Below are positions 17,685-26,056 of a stretch of 64,000 nucleotides of DNA, in pieces. Every line of letters starts with the position of its first letter. The first letter of the stretch is position 1. The position numbers and the translations under genes were made by a program. The notes beneath the pieces are model-generated. The model saw only the letters and a program-made list of their open reading frames with translations, was not told where the DNA came from and searched no databases. Origin of the DNA: Duganella alba (GTDB lineage: Bacteria; Pseudomonadota; Gammaproteobacteria; Burkholderiales; Burkholderiaceae_D); assembly GCF_009674495.1 (NCBI RefSeq), contig NZ_WKJN01000033.1:1-64000 (forward strand). The letters are read 5' to 3'.

Positions 17685-18207
17685 CTTCGTGGCTGCTGAT
17701 TTAGCTGCCGTCGAGGGTTTGCTGTCCAATTACGGCGAGGACGTTGATCCTATCGGATTTTTGCAATTCACCGAGCGCAAGAAGCGACTTCAGCGACAAT
17801 TGCAGGATCTGGACAATTTGATCAAAGATCAGCTTGAGATAGGCGTGTTTTTTGACGGTCCGCCTGTAGACCATCGCTATGGTATCAGTGCGGAATTTTG
17901 CGGGGAAGCGATTGCGCTGCTATCTGCCTTGATGGCCCCGCATGGCAGATTGTTTGTTACGGTTCTGGGGCGCAGGACTATTGGCCTTCTGCTGAGGGTG
18001 GGCGAAGAAGGTGTGCAGTCAGCAGCCTATATGCTACCGATTGACGCACTCGATCGCGTGGCAAGGAACCCTCACACGATCGAATGCCTGGATCAATCCA
18101 TCCTTGATCTTCTGAACCTGCTCAAGAAGCAGCGGGCGAGCATGCGTATCGTTTGCGGCGCGCATGACTTCACCTTGGACTACCGAATGGCGGCTAGCAC
18201 TTCATAG
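17662..18207 (+). CDS. Unknown protein paired with the DUF6932-like gene
   Basis: This 181-residue protein belongs to no family I recognise. The first 70 residues look helical and charged (R-K-L-E-R-D-F; Q-F-T-E-R-K-K-R-L-Q-R-Q-L-Q-D-L-D-N-L-I-K-D-Q-L), probably a coiled coil. The rest is mixed alpha/beta. No membrane segment or signal peptide is visible. The ATG at 17662 lies inside the preceding gene with AGGGGG in front, so translation is coupled. The pair could be a toxin-antitoxin-like or defence-like unit, but nothing in this protein proves it. Its stop overlaps the convergent isochorismatase gene by 6 bp. Confidence 0.55.
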   Translation: MLRKLERDFVAADLAAVEGLLSNYGEDVDPIGFLQFTERKKRLQRQLQDLDNLIKDQLEIGVFFDGPPVDHRYGISAEFCGEAIALLSALMAPHGRLFVTVLGRRTIGLLLRVGEEGVQSAAYMLPIDALDRVARNPHTIECLDQSILDLLNLLKKQRASMRIVCGAHDFTLDYRMAASTS

Positions 18208-18753
18208 TGTCGCTAACAGTTCGCCCGTGCTAAGGACGTGGCCGAGGATGGGAAAGATGTTTTGCACCGAGAACCGGTGCATCTCGGCCTTGAGGCTGGA
18301 CATGGCGTCTTCCGCGAACATCAGCGCGTAGCCCAGGTCCTGCGCCGCGCGGGCCGTGGATTCGACGCCGAAGTTGGTGGCGATGCCGCCGAGGATGATG
18401 GTCTGGATGCCGCGCCGGCGCAGCTGCTGGTCCAGCGCGGTGCCGTGGAAGGCGCCCCATTGGCGCTTGTCGATGACGATGTCGTCCGGCTGCATGCCCG
18501 CCGCTTCGACGATCTCCCATGCCTGCGGCGGCAGCGGCGGGGCGGATGGATCGCGGCTCACCGAGACATCCGCCGGCTGCGGCCGCAGTTCGTTGACCAG
18601 CACGCGCACGTACACCACGGTGCCGCCCTTGCTGCGCACCGCGTCCGCCAGCCGCGCGCTGTTTGCCACCACCTGCTGCGCGGAATGCGGCGCCAGCGTG
18701 CGCGCCACGTTGCTGTGTTGAAGATCAATCAATACCAATGCTGTCGTTTCCAT
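18202..18753 (-). CDS. Isochorismatase-fold hydrolase lacking the usual catalytic cysteine
   Basis: This 183-residue protein has the Rossmann-like isochorismatase fold: L-V-L-I-D-L-Q with the conserved Asp at residue 9, the K of D-K-R-Q-W-G-A-F near 97, and the cis-peptide region G-G-I-A-T-N-F-G-V-E-S-T-A-R. In cysteine hydrolases the position after T-N-x is Cys; here it is Gly, as in true isochorismatases such as EntB. It therefore probably does not use a thiol nucleophile. It is divergent from a TetR regulator with two palindromic operators in between, so its expression is likely under that repressor. Confidence 0.85.
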   Translation of the reverse strand: METTALVLIDLQHSNVARTLAPHSAQQVVANSARLADAVRSKGGTVVYVRVLVNELRPQPADVSVSRDPSAPPLPPQAWEIVEAAGMQPDDIVIDKRQWGAFHGTALDQQLRRRGIQTIILGGIATNFGVESTARAAQDLGYALMFAEDAMSSLKAEMHRFSVQNIFPILGHVLSTGELLATL

Positions 18754-18771
18754 GGTGTGCGCTCCTTAATA

Positions 18772-18818
18772 TGAGGGTGTCCTCATATATTGTAGCCTAT
18801 AATGTGAGGATGTCCTCA
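18772..18818. promoter_or_regulatory. Twin TetR-type operators and a possible leaderless promoter
   Basis: Two copies of the palindrome TGAGG-NTGT-CCTCA lie at 18772-18785 and 18805-18818, with 33 bp between their starts. A consensus TATAAT at 18798-18803 lies seven bases before the tetR ATG at 18810, so the transcript would begin at or next to the start codon. The second operator overlaps the start codon, as expected for autorepression. Confidence 0.7.
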
Positions 18819-19427
18819 GATACTCAATATACTCAACAACGACGCAAACCACAGCAGCTGCGCGGCGAGCAGCGCATGGCCGCCATGCTGGATGCCGCCG
18901 CCGCCGTCTTCGCCGAATCCGGCTTCGACGCCGCCACCATGACCGCCATCGCCGAGCGTTCCGGCTCGTCCATCGGCGCGCTGTATCAATACTTCCCCAA
19001 CAAGCTGACGCTGGCCCGCGCCCTGCGCGAGCAGTACGGCGAAGACATGGCGCAACGCTGGAGCGGCCTGACAGCCGATGCCGCCCACCTGAGCGTCGCT
19101 GCGCTGGCGGACCGGGTATTCGATTTGATGATCGGTTTCTTTGACGAGCATCCAGCCTATTTCACGCTGCTGAACGCCACGCTGGGCTACCAGCGCAACG
19201 CCGACGCGCGCCAGCGCCTGCGGGCGCAGTTCGGTGCGGTGCTGAGGCAGAAAAAGCCGGAGATGGCGGAGGCGGAAGCGCTGCGCACCGCCAACGTGGC
19301 GCTACAGATCGTGAAAAGCCTGAATCCGCTGTACGCGCAAGCCGGCGCGGCGGAGCGCCGCGAGCTGGTGGCGGAATTCAAGCTGGCGCTGGCCGCCTAC
19401 CTGAAAAGCCGCCTGCACCTTACCTGA
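18810..19427 (+). CDS. TetR family transcriptional regulator
   Basis: This 205-residue regulator has an N-terminal HTH (about 20-65: A-A-A-V-F-A-E-S-G-F-D-A-A-T-M-T-A-I-A-E-R-S-G-S-S-I-G-A-L-Y-Q-Y-F-P-N-K) and a helical ligand-binding domain. The start at 18810 gives the usual short arm before the HTH; the frame is open upstream but runs over the operator region. The twin palindrome between it and the divergent isochorismatase-fold gene marks both as targets. Confidence 0.92.
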   Translation: MSSDTQYTQQRRKPQQLRGEQRMAAMLDAAAAVFAESGFDAATMTAIAERSGSSIGALYQYFPNKLTLARALREQYGEDMAQRWSGLTADAAHLSVAALADRVFDLMIGFFDEHPAYFTLLNATLGYQRNADARQRLRAQFGAVLRQKKPEMAEAEALRTANVALQIVKSLNPLYAQAGAAERRELVAEFKLALAAYLKSRLHLT

Positions 19428-19428
19428 G

Positions 19429-20307
19429 TCAGCAGCCGCCACCGCCACCGGATGCCAGCATCTTCCATGTCGTGTTGCGCTTGCCGAGTACTTCGAACCA
19501 CCACCACTCGTAGCCGCCGCCGACCAGAATGACTTCGTCAAGCCCATCCCCATCAAGATCGGCCGCTGTTGCAAAGCCATAGCTGCTTACGCCACTTTCG
19601 GCGTCTGCGTGATGAAACAGCGCATGGCTTGCTCGATAGCGGTGGCTTTTGTCCGCCTCCAGTATCAGCGTCAACGAATAACCGGCGAACGGCGCATTGG
19701 CGGCGGGTTGACGGTTGGCGCGCACTGCATCGCCAACGCTGTCCCAGTCATAACTTGCAATAAGGCGCGGCGGCGTTTGGCCATGCGCAGTGATCGCGAA
19801 GAATCTCGGATTGTTTGTGGCGGTGATCATTTTGCTGATGACGTCAGCAGGCACCTCATTCCTGCGCAAGACTCCACGCGCCACGCGTTGCATCACCTGG
19901 AGCTGTCTCGGCGACGGCCGGATTGCGGCGCGGCTGGCGGAAACGGGGAGTTCGTAGTTGGTCAGCAGGCCATCGACTGCGGTTGGCGTGTCGAGCTTTA
20001 CGCCAGCCGTCAACGACCAGCAGCCTTCAATTTCCGGCCCGGTTGCCGTGCCGGTGCCCCGGTTGGCATCGCGGCCAAGATAATGATAAGTGCTGCCCGG
20101 CGCGAACCATGGTGCGAACCAGCGGTCGGCTTCATCGGCGTCACCAGCTGTCGGGCCGATGTTGGCGATGCCATCCTGCGTGATTTGCGCCACTGGCGAC
20201 ATTTTTCCACCGGTGTAGACGAAAACGGCCTTGATGTCGTCCGCCAGCGCGTAGTCGCTGGCCAGCAATGCGGAGCAAAGCAGCAATCCGGCGCATAAGC
20301 GCTGCAT
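19429..20307 (-). CDS. Exported protein of unknown function with FG-GAP-like C-terminus
   Basis: This 292-residue protein has a signal peptide (MQRLCAGLLLCSALLASDYA, cleavage near ALA-D). No enzymatic family is recognisable. Near the C-terminus there is a D-L-D-G-D-G-L-D-E-V-I-L-V-G-G-G stretch typical of an FG-GAP/calcium-binding-like repeat, followed by a run of glycines and a terminal Cys. The start codon overlaps the stop of the dipeptidase gene (TGATG), so the two are co-transcribed. Its base composition is somewhat lower in GC than its neighbours. Confidence 0.6.
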   Translation of the reverse strand: MQRLCAGLLLCSALLASDYALADDIKAVFVYTGGKMSPVAQITQDGIANIGPTAGDADEADRWFAPWFAPGSTYHYLGRDANRGTGTATGPEIEGCWSLTAGVKLDTPTAVDGLLTNYELPVSASRAAIRPSPRQLQVMQRVARGVLRRNEVPADVISKMITATNNPRFFAITAHGQTPPRLIASYDWDSVGDAVRANRQPAANAPFAGYSLTLILEADKSHRYRASHALFHHADAESGVSSYGFATAADLDGDGLDEVILVGGGYEWWWFEVLGKRNTTWKMLASGGGGGC

Positions 20308-21296
20308 CAAGCGGCTTTGGCCAGCGCTTCGGGCGCGCCCCAGACCTGCTGCGCCACGCGCATCATGTTGCGGCCCAGGACCAGCTCCGCCTCGATGTCG
20401 TTCATGCCGGCGCGGCGCAGTGCGGACGGCAGTTCGCGCCACACTTCCGGCGGTGTGAAGGTCGGCGGCTTGTCGGCGCTGTAGCCGGCGGACGCGGGCC
20501 ACCAGTGCGACGGGTCGAAGTCGCCCGGCGGCGTGTCGTCGAGGCCGGGCTGCTGGAAGCAGATATCCAGGCCGATGCCGACGTGCTTGACGCCCACCAG
20601 GTCCGCAAGGTAGGCCACGTGGCGCGCCACGTCGTTGGCGTCCGGCTGCTCGCTGCCGAGGAAGAACGACAGGCCGGACACGCACACGACGCCGCCGGTG
20701 GCCGCGCAGGCGCGTATCTGTTCGTCGGTGATGTTGCGGCCGTGCTGTACCAGCGTGTAGGGATTGGCGTGGCTGAAGATCACCGGCTGCGATGAGGCGT
20801 TCATGATCTCCAGGCTGCACAGGCGGCCCGTGTGCGAACAGTCCATCAGGATGCCGTTGGCGTTGACCGCTTCCACCATGCGCTGGCCCAGCGGCGTGAG
20901 GCCGCGCGCGACGTCGTGGCAGCCATCGGCCACGCTGTTGTTGCGGTTGTAGGCGAAATGGATCTGGCGCACGCCCAGCTGCGCGTACAGGGCCACCATG
21001 TCCGGCTGTTCCAGCAGCGGCAGGGCGCCTTCGAGGTCGAAGCTGATCGCCATGCGGCCGTCGGCGGCGGCCTGGATGATGTCGTCCACGCTGGACACCA
21101 GCGCGTAGCGCTCCGGATCGGCGGCGATGGTGGCGCGGTAGCCGGCGATCACCGACATCACTTGCGACAGCGGGTTCATGTCAGCGCCCACATTCAGCGA
21201 CACGTAATTGACGCCGGCGGCATGCAGCCGGCGCACGGGCGTGAAGTCGGCCAGCGGGTGCTGGGGCAGGCAGGCATGGGCATCCCAATTGATCAT
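20307..21296 (-). CDS. M19 family membrane-dipeptidase-like hydrolase
   Basis: This 329-residue amidohydrolase-fold enzyme belongs to the renal-dipeptidase (M19) family. Zinc-binding positions are visible as W-D-A-H near the start, D-L-E-G-A-L-P-L (bridging Glu, about residue 90), M-D-C-S-H-T-G (His) and F-S-H-A-N-P (His). The first motif is W-D-A-H instead of the usual D-G-H-N/D. No signal peptide is seen, so it is probably cytoplasmic. It would hydrolyse dipeptides or related amides. It lies just upstream of, and coupled to, the exported protein of unknown function. Confidence 0.88.
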   Translation of the reverse strand: MINWDAHACLPQHPLADFTPVRRLHAAGVNYVSLNVGADMNPLSQVMSVIAGYRATIAADPERYALVSSVDDIIQAAADGRMAISFDLEGALPLLEQPDMVALYAQLGVRQIHFAYNRNNSVADGCHDVARGLTPLGQRMVEAVNANGILMDCSHTGRLCSLEIMNASSQPVIFSHANPYTLVQHGRNITDEQIRACAATGGVVCVSGLSFFLGSEQPDANDVARHVAYLADLVGVKHVGIGLDICFQQPGLDDTPPGDFDPSHWWPASAGYSADKPPTFTPPEVWRELPSALRRAGMNDIEAELVLGRNMMRVAQQVWGAPEALAKAA

Positions 21297-21370
21297 GGCG
21301 CTTTTTCTTTATCAAAACGGCTATTTTGCATGATAATGGATCGCGTGTATCAACACCGGGGAAAATTCTT

Positions 21371-21745
21371 ATGCGTTTATCCTGTTTGATGTTGTTGGCC
21401 GTGGTGTGCGCCGGCGCGCTGGCGCAAGAGGCGAAAAAAGATCCGTACCTGGATGCGGCAGCCAGCGCGGCGCAGGTCCAGGCGCTGCAAGGCCGCACCG
21501 ATCCCGTGGTGCGCAAGGCTGTCGCGGACGCCATGGCGGCCGAGGTGCCGCCGCCGCCGTTGCTGCAAAGCGTGCCGGAATTCAGCTCCGCCAAGTCGGA
21601 CGTGATGACCGCCGCCTTCATCGAAGCCAAGGTGCCGGACTGCCTGCATTCGGAAGGATTGAAACGCCAGCCGACGTTTTTCTTGATGGGTTATCTGGCG
21701 CTGCCGTTCATCCCCATCGCCGCGCTGCGGGGGAAATGCAACTAG
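21371..21745 (+). CDS. Small exported protein of unknown function
   Basis: This 124-residue protein has a signal peptide (MRLSCLMLLAVVCAGALA, cleavage before Q-E). A short hydrophobic stretch occurs near the C-terminus (F-F-L-M-G-Y-L-A-L-P-F-I-P). Two cysteines in the mature part (P-D-C-L-H and the K-C-N end) could form a disulfide. I do not recognise the family. The ATG at 21371 was chosen because it begins the signal peptide. It is divergent from the dipeptidase and followed by the rhlE-type helicase. Confidence 0.65.
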   Translation: MRLSCLMLLAVVCAGALAQEAKKDPYLDAAASAAQVQALQGRTDPVVRKAVADAMAAEVPPPPLLQSVPEFSSAKSDVMTAAFIEAKVPDCLHSEGLKRQPTFFLMGYLALPFIPIAALRGKCN

Positions 21746-21787
21746 CATGCTTTATACTTGCGCCTAATTTACTGATTTTAGGCCGAT

Positions 21788-23041
21788 ATGTCTTTTTCCA
21801 CACTGGGCCTTGCTCCCTCCCTGCTGAACGCCATCACCGAGATCGGCTACCAGGAGCCGACCGCGATTCAAAGCGCCGCCATTCCTGCTATCCTGCGCGG
21901 CGGCGATGTGCTGGGCGCCGCGCAAACCGGCTCCGGCAAGACCGCCGCGTTCGCGCTGCCGCTGCTGCAATCGCTGCTCGATAACCGCGACGGCCCGCGC
22001 CAGCTGCATGGCCTGGTGCTGGTGCCGACGCGCGAACTGGCGGTGCAGGTGGGCGAGTCGATCCGCAAGCTGGTGTCGCACCTGCCGATCCCGGTCAAGG
22101 TGGCCATCGTGTTCGGCGGCGTCTCGATCAATCCGCAAATGATGGCGCTGCGCGGCGGCGCCGACATCGTGGTCGCCACGCCGGGCCGCCTGCTGGACCT
22201 GATCGATCACAACGCGCTGAAGATCTCGCGCGCCGCCATGCTGGTGCTGGACGAGGCGGACCGCCTGCTGGACCTGGGTTTCAGCGAAGAGCTGAACCGC
22301 ATCCTTGAACTGCTGCCGAAGCAGCGCCAGAACCTGTTTTTCTCCGCCACCTTCCCGCCGGCGGTGCAGAAGCTGGCAGACGCCATCCTGCACCAGCCGT
22401 CGCGCATCGAGGTGCTGTCCGAACCGGCCAGCAAGCCGGATATCGTGCAGCGCGCGATCGCGGTCGATGTGCCGCGCCGGACCATGCTGCTCAAGCACCT
22501 GATCCTGGAGCACAAATGGCGCGGCGTGATGGTGTTCGTCGCCACCAAGTACGCGGCCGACCACGTGGCCGACAAATTGAACCGCAACGGCATCCACGCC
22601 GCGTCCTTCCACGGTGAACTCAGCCAGGGCGCGCGCACCGAGACGCTGACCGACTTCCGCTCCGGCCATCTGCAAGTGCTGGTGGCGACCGACGTCGCGG
22701 CGCGCGGCATCGACATCGCGCGCCTGCCGGCGGTGGTCAACTACGACCTGCCGCGTTCCGCCGTCGACTACATGCACCGCATCGGCCGCACCGGCCGCGC
22801 CGGCGAGAGCGGTGTGGCGATCAGCTTCGTCACCGCCGAATCGGAGCCGCATTTCCACCTGATCGAAAAGCGCCAGAACCAGCGCGTGCCGCGCGAGACG
22901 ATTCCCGGCTTCGAGCAGACCGAGACGGCGGCGCCGGTCAGCGCCGTCACCGATACGGAAAACGGCGGCATCAAGGGCAAACGCAAGAGCAAGAAGGACA
23001 AGCTGCGCGAAGCGGCGGCGCGCGAGGCGGCCGGCGAGTAA
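21788..23041 (+). CDS. rhlE: DEAD-box RNA helicase, RhlE-type
   Basis: This 417-residue helicase shows all core motifs: the Q motif (G-Y-Q-E-P-T-A-I-Q), Walker A QTGSGKT near residue 46, PTRELA, TPGR, DEAD (VLDEADRLLDLGF), SAT, and the C-terminal A-T-D-V-A-A-R-G-I-D and H-R-I-G-R-T-G-R motifs. A lysine-rich basic tail (K-G-K-R-K-S-K-K-D-K) closes it. It unwinds short RNA duplexes in ribosome assembly and RNA decay. The short tail and the opening F-x-x-L-G-L-A-P-x-L-L fit RhlE rather than DbpA or SrmB. Confidence 0.9.
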   Translation: MSFSTLGLAPSLLNAITEIGYQEPTAIQSAAIPAILRGGDVLGAAQTGSGKTAAFALPLLQSLLDNRDGPRQLHGLVLVPTRELAVQVGESIRKLVSHLPIPVKVAIVFGGVSINPQMMALRGGADIVVATPGRLLDLIDHNALKISRAAMLVLDEADRLLDLGFSEELNRILELLPKQRQNLFFSATFPPAVQKLADAILHQPSRIEVLSEPASKPDIVQRAIAVDVPRRTMLLKHLILEHKWRGVMVFVATKYAADHVADKLNRNGIHAASFHGELSQGARTETLTDFRSGHLQVLVATDVAARGIDIARLPAVVNYDLPRSAVDYMHRIGRTGRAGESGVAISFVTAESEPHFHLIEKRQNQRVPRETIPGFEQTETAAPVSAVTDTENGGIKGKRKSKKDKLREAAAREAAGE

Positions 23042-23995
23042 TCAGCCGGCGCCGGCGCGGAACTGGCGGCGGTATTCGGACGGCGAGGTGCGCAGCGCGG
23101 TGCGGAAATGCTGGCGCAGCGACAGCGCCGAGCCGAATCCCGCTTCCTGCGCCACCAGTTCGATCGATACATCGCTGGTCTCCAGCAGGCGCTGGGCGTG
23201 CGCCACGCGCTGGTTCAGCAGCCATTGCTTGAAAGAGGTCCCGGTGGCGTCGCGGAAGTGACGGGTGAAATTGCGGCGGCTCATGGCGGCGCGCGCGGCC
23301 AGCGCGTCGATGCTGTGGTTGTCGGCCAGGCGCTGGTTGACCCAGTCCAGCACTTGAACAAAGCGGTCGTCGCTGCCACTGACCGGCACCGGGCGTTCGA
23401 TGAACTGCGCCTGCCCGCCCTGGCGATGCGGCGCCACCACCAGTTGTCTCGCCACATGGTTGGCCGCCTCGGCGCCGCATAGCTGGCGCAGCAGGTGCAG
23501 GCAGCAATCCAGTCCCGCCGCCACGCCGGCGGAAGTCAGCACCTCATCATCCACATACAACACTTCGCGGTCGACAGCGACGGCGGGATGGCGCGCGGCC
23601 AGCGTGTCCGCAAACGCCCAGTGGGTGGTGGCGCGGCGGCCGTCCAGCAGGCCGGCTTCCGCCAGCGGGAAGGCGCCCAAGCACAGGCCGACGATGCGGG
23701 CGCCGCGCCGGTGCGCGCGTTTCAGCGCTTCCAGCAGCCTGGCCGGCGCAGGACGGCAGTCGTCGTGCCAGGTCGGCAGGATGACGATGTCGGCGCGGCC
23801 CAGCGCCTGCAGGCCATGCTGCACCGAGATGTCGAAGCCGCCGGTGGTGCGCAGCGGCGACGGATCGGCGGAGCAGATCTTCAGGTCGAAGGCGGCGTCG
23901 CGGAACACCATGCCGGGCACGGACAGGTGGAAAGGCGTGATGCCGTCGAAGGCGATGACGGCGATCCGGTGGCGGTTGGCGATGGCGGCATTCAT
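23042..23995 (-). CDS. GlxA family transcriptional regulator
   Basis: This 317-residue protein has the same domain order as the regulator at 14290: a DJ-1/PfpI-like domain (about 1-190, with G-L-C-L-G-A elbow) and a C-terminal AraC HTH pair (about 215-315: S-I-D-A-L-A-A-R-A-A-M-S-R-R-N-F-T-R-H-F and V-A-Q-E-A-G-F-G-S-A-L-S-L-R-Q-H-F). The start at 23995 removes an unlikely N-terminal extension. It is divergent from a cysteine hydrolase gene, the probable target. The stop codon directly abuts that of the helicase gene. Confidence 0.88.
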   Translation of the reverse strand: MNAAIANRHRIAVIAFDGITPFHLSVPGMVFRDAAFDLKICSADPSPLRTTGGFDISVQHGLQALGRADIVILPTWHDDCRPAPARLLEALKRAHRRGARIVGLCLGAFPLAEAGLLDGRRATTHWAFADTLAARHPAVAVDREVLYVDDEVLTSAGVAAGLDCCLHLLRQLCGAEAANHVARQLVVAPHRQGGQAQFIERPVPVSGSDDRFVQVLDWVNQRLADNHSIDALAARAAMSRRNFTRHFRDATGTSFKQWLLNQRVAHAQRLLETSDVSIELVAQEAGFGSALSLRQHFRTALRTSPSEYRRQFRAGAG

Positions 23996-24092
23996 GGCCC
24001 GATTATATCGTATGCATGCCTTCGGGCCGCTTTCGGGCGGGCACGCGGACGCGCACAATGTCTCTCATCGCAAACCAACCAGGAGAACCATC

Positions 24093-24707
24093 ATGCGCCG
24101 TGCCTTGATCGTCATCGACGTGCAAAACGAATACTTCAGCGGGAATATGAAGATTGAATATCCACCGGTGGACGTCACGCTACCCAACATCGTGAAAGCG
24201 ATGGATGCGGCGCGGGCGGCCGATATCCCGGTGGTGAGGGTGCAGCACGATGCGCCGGAGCAGTCGCCGATCTTCGCCAAGGGATCGCCGGGCTGGCAGC
24301 TGCACGACGAAGTGGCGAAGCGCGCCTTCAATCACCACATCAACAAGACCTACGCCAGCGTGTTCACCGGCACCGACCTGGCGCAGTGGATCGCCGACAA
24401 TGGCGTCGATACGCTGACCATTGTCGGCTACATGACGCACAACTGCGACGCCGCCACCATCTACGAAGCGGCGCACAAGGGATTGTCGGTGGAGTTCCTG
24501 GCCGACGCCAGTGGCTCGCCGTCGTATGAGAACGCGGCCGGCAAGGCCAGCGCGGAAGAGATACACCGCGTATTCCGCACCGTGTTCCACTCCGGCTTTG
24601 CGGCGGTGGCCAGCACGGAGGATTGGCTGGCGGCGGTGCGCGCGGGGCAGGCGCTGGAGCGCGACAATATCTATATGTCGGTCCAGCGCGCCCGCAAGGC
24701 GGTCTAA
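24093..24707 (+). CDS. Isochorismatase-family cysteine hydrolase
   Basis: This 204-residue hydrolase has the catalytic triad Asp9 (L-I-V-I-D-V-Q-N-E-Y), Lys in H-I-N-K-T-Y-A-S-V-F, and Cys in G-Y-M-T-H-N-C-D-A-A-T. The triad marks it as an amidase or nicotinamidase-like enzyme; the substrate is not evident. An AGGAGA ribosome-binding site precedes the ATG. It is divergent from a GlxA-type regulator, an arrangement often seen for this pair. It overlaps the convergent Sui1 gene by 4 bp. Confidence 0.9.
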   Translation: MRRALIVIDVQNEYFSGNMKIEYPPVDVTLPNIVKAMDAARAADIPVVRVQHDAPEQSPIFAKGSPGWQLHDEVAKRAFNHHINKTYASVFTGTDLAQWIADNGVDTLTIVGYMTHNCDAATIYEAAHKGLSVEFLADASGSPSYENAAGKASAEEIHRVFRTVFHSGFAAVASTEDWLAAVRAGQALERDNIYMSVQRARKAV

Positions 24708-25048
24708 CCGCCGACGCGCTTGGGCTTGTGGCCGAGTTTCGTCAGTTCGGCCATCACGCGTTCGCAATGGTCGCCCTGGATTTCCAGCACGCCGTCCTTG
24801 GCGGTGCCGCCGGAGCCGCAGGCTGCGCGCAGCTGCTTGCCCAGTGCGGCCAGCGCATCGGTGTCCAGCGGCAGGCCGCGCACCAGGGTGACGGTTTTGC
24901 CGCCGCGTCCCTTGGATTCGCGGGACACGCGCACATTGCCGTCGCCGGCCGGTTTGGCTTTGGCGGCGGCCTTGCAGGCGCAGTCAGTCAGCGGCTGGCG
25001 GCAGTCCGGGCACATGCGGCCCGTTTCGGTGGAGTAGACGAGGGCCAT
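24704..25048 (-). CDS. yciH: Sui1/YciH family translation initiation factor-like protein
   Basis: This 114-residue protein ends in the Sui1 (eIF1-like) fold: K-T-V-T-L-V-R-G-L-P-L near residue 52, G-S-G-G-T-A-K-D-G near 77-85 and I-Q-G-D-H at about 90. Four cysteines at the N-terminus (C-P-D-C and C-A-C) may bind zinc. YciH proteins bind the small ribosomal subunit and influence start-site fidelity; the physiological role in bacteria is not settled. It lies 3 bp after the nucleoside hydrolase gene. Confidence 0.9.
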   Translation of the reverse strand: MALVYSTETGRMCPDCRQPLTDCACKAAAKAKPAGDGNVRVSRESKGRGGKTVTLVRGLPLDTDALAALGKQLRAACGSGGTAKDGVLEIQGDHCERVMAELTKLGHKPKRVGG

Positions 25049-25051
25049 GGC

Positions 25052-26026
25052 TTAATCCTTCAACAGTCGCGGCATCATGATCTCGAAGAAGCGCTTCTGG
25101 TCGGAGGCCAGGCACACTTGCGCGTTCGGCTTGCCGGGCTGCTCGCGGGTGTAGCCGTCGTTGTCGACGACGATGTGCAGCGGCGTGGTCGGGCACACGG
25201 CCGGATCGAGCAGCCACGCCACCGGCACCACGTCGAACAGCGACGGCATGTTGCTGGACCATGGCTGGTAGGCGTCGATCCATTGGTGGTAGAGCAGGGC
25301 CAGCGCGTCGGTGACCGGCGAGCCGTGGCCGAGCAGGGCGTTGCGTTCCACTTCATCCAGGCGGATCTGCGTCGAATCTACCGGCATCATCACGATCGGC
25401 ACGCCCGACGTGAACAATTTTTGCGCGCCGGCGATGTCGGAAACGATGTTGTATTCCTTGTCCGCAGGGCGCGATGGCACGTACTGCGACTTGCGGTAGC
25501 CGCTGCGCACCGAGCCGCCCATCATGGCGACTTGTTTGAGTTTGCCGAAGGTGGTGGCGTCGCGCTCGATGGCGGCGCCGACGTTGGTCAGCGGTCCCAG
25601 CGCCACCAGCGTGATCTGGCCGGGCTGGCGCTTGACCTGGTCCAGCATGAAATCGATGGCGTCCAGCCTCGCCGGCAGCTGGCCGCGCCGGGCGTAGCGC
25701 GCCTGCGTGAATGGCTGCGGATTGCCGGTGGTGCGAACGCCTTGCGCGACCGGGATCTGGCTGTGGCCCGTTTCGCGCAGCATGCGTTCCAGCAGCTGCG
25801 CGCGCAGCGCGGTGTCGCCCCAGGCGGTGGTGATGCCGACGATCTCGATCTCCGGGCTTTGCAGCAGCAGGCCGAGGGCGAAGGCGTCGTCGATGTCGTC
25901 GCCGATGTCCATGTCGACGATGACTTTTTGCGGCGCGGCTGCATGGGCCGGAGCACCCAGCATCGCGCAAGACAGCGCGAGCGTCGTGAACAGCCCGCGC
26001 AGCGGCCGGGCAAGGTTGTAAGCCAT
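25052..26026 (-). CDS. Exported nucleoside hydrolase
   Basis: This 324-residue protein has a signal peptide (about 1-29, cleavage at A-H-A-A). The mature part begins with the calcium-binding aspartate cluster of inosine-uridine nucleoside hydrolases, D-M-D-I-G-D-D-I-D-D-A-F-A-L. It also has the L-V-A-L-G-P-L-T-N-V segment and a later M-M-G-G-S-V. It would split ribonucleosides into ribose and base in the periplasm. One departure is D-M-D-I-G-D-D instead of the usual D-x-D-P-G-x-D-D, so specificity may differ. Confidence 0.87.
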   Translation of the reverse strand: MAYNLARPLRGLFTTLALSCAMLGAPAHAAAPQKVIVDMDIGDDIDDAFALGLLLQSPEIEIVGITTAWGDTALRAQLLERMLRETGHSQIPVAQGVRTTGNPQPFTQARYARRGQLPARLDAIDFMLDQVKRQPGQITLVALGPLTNVGAAIERDATTFGKLKQVAMMGGSVRSGYRKSQYVPSRPADKEYNIVSDIAGAQKLFTSGVPIVMMPVDSTQIRLDEVERNALLGHGSPVTDALALLYHQWIDAYQPWSSNMPSLFDVVPVAWLLDPAVCPTTPLHIVVDNDGYTREQPGKPNAQVCLASDQKRFFEIMMPRLLKD

Positions 26027-26056
26027 GTAAGTCCTCGATTCGTTGAAGCGGGGATT

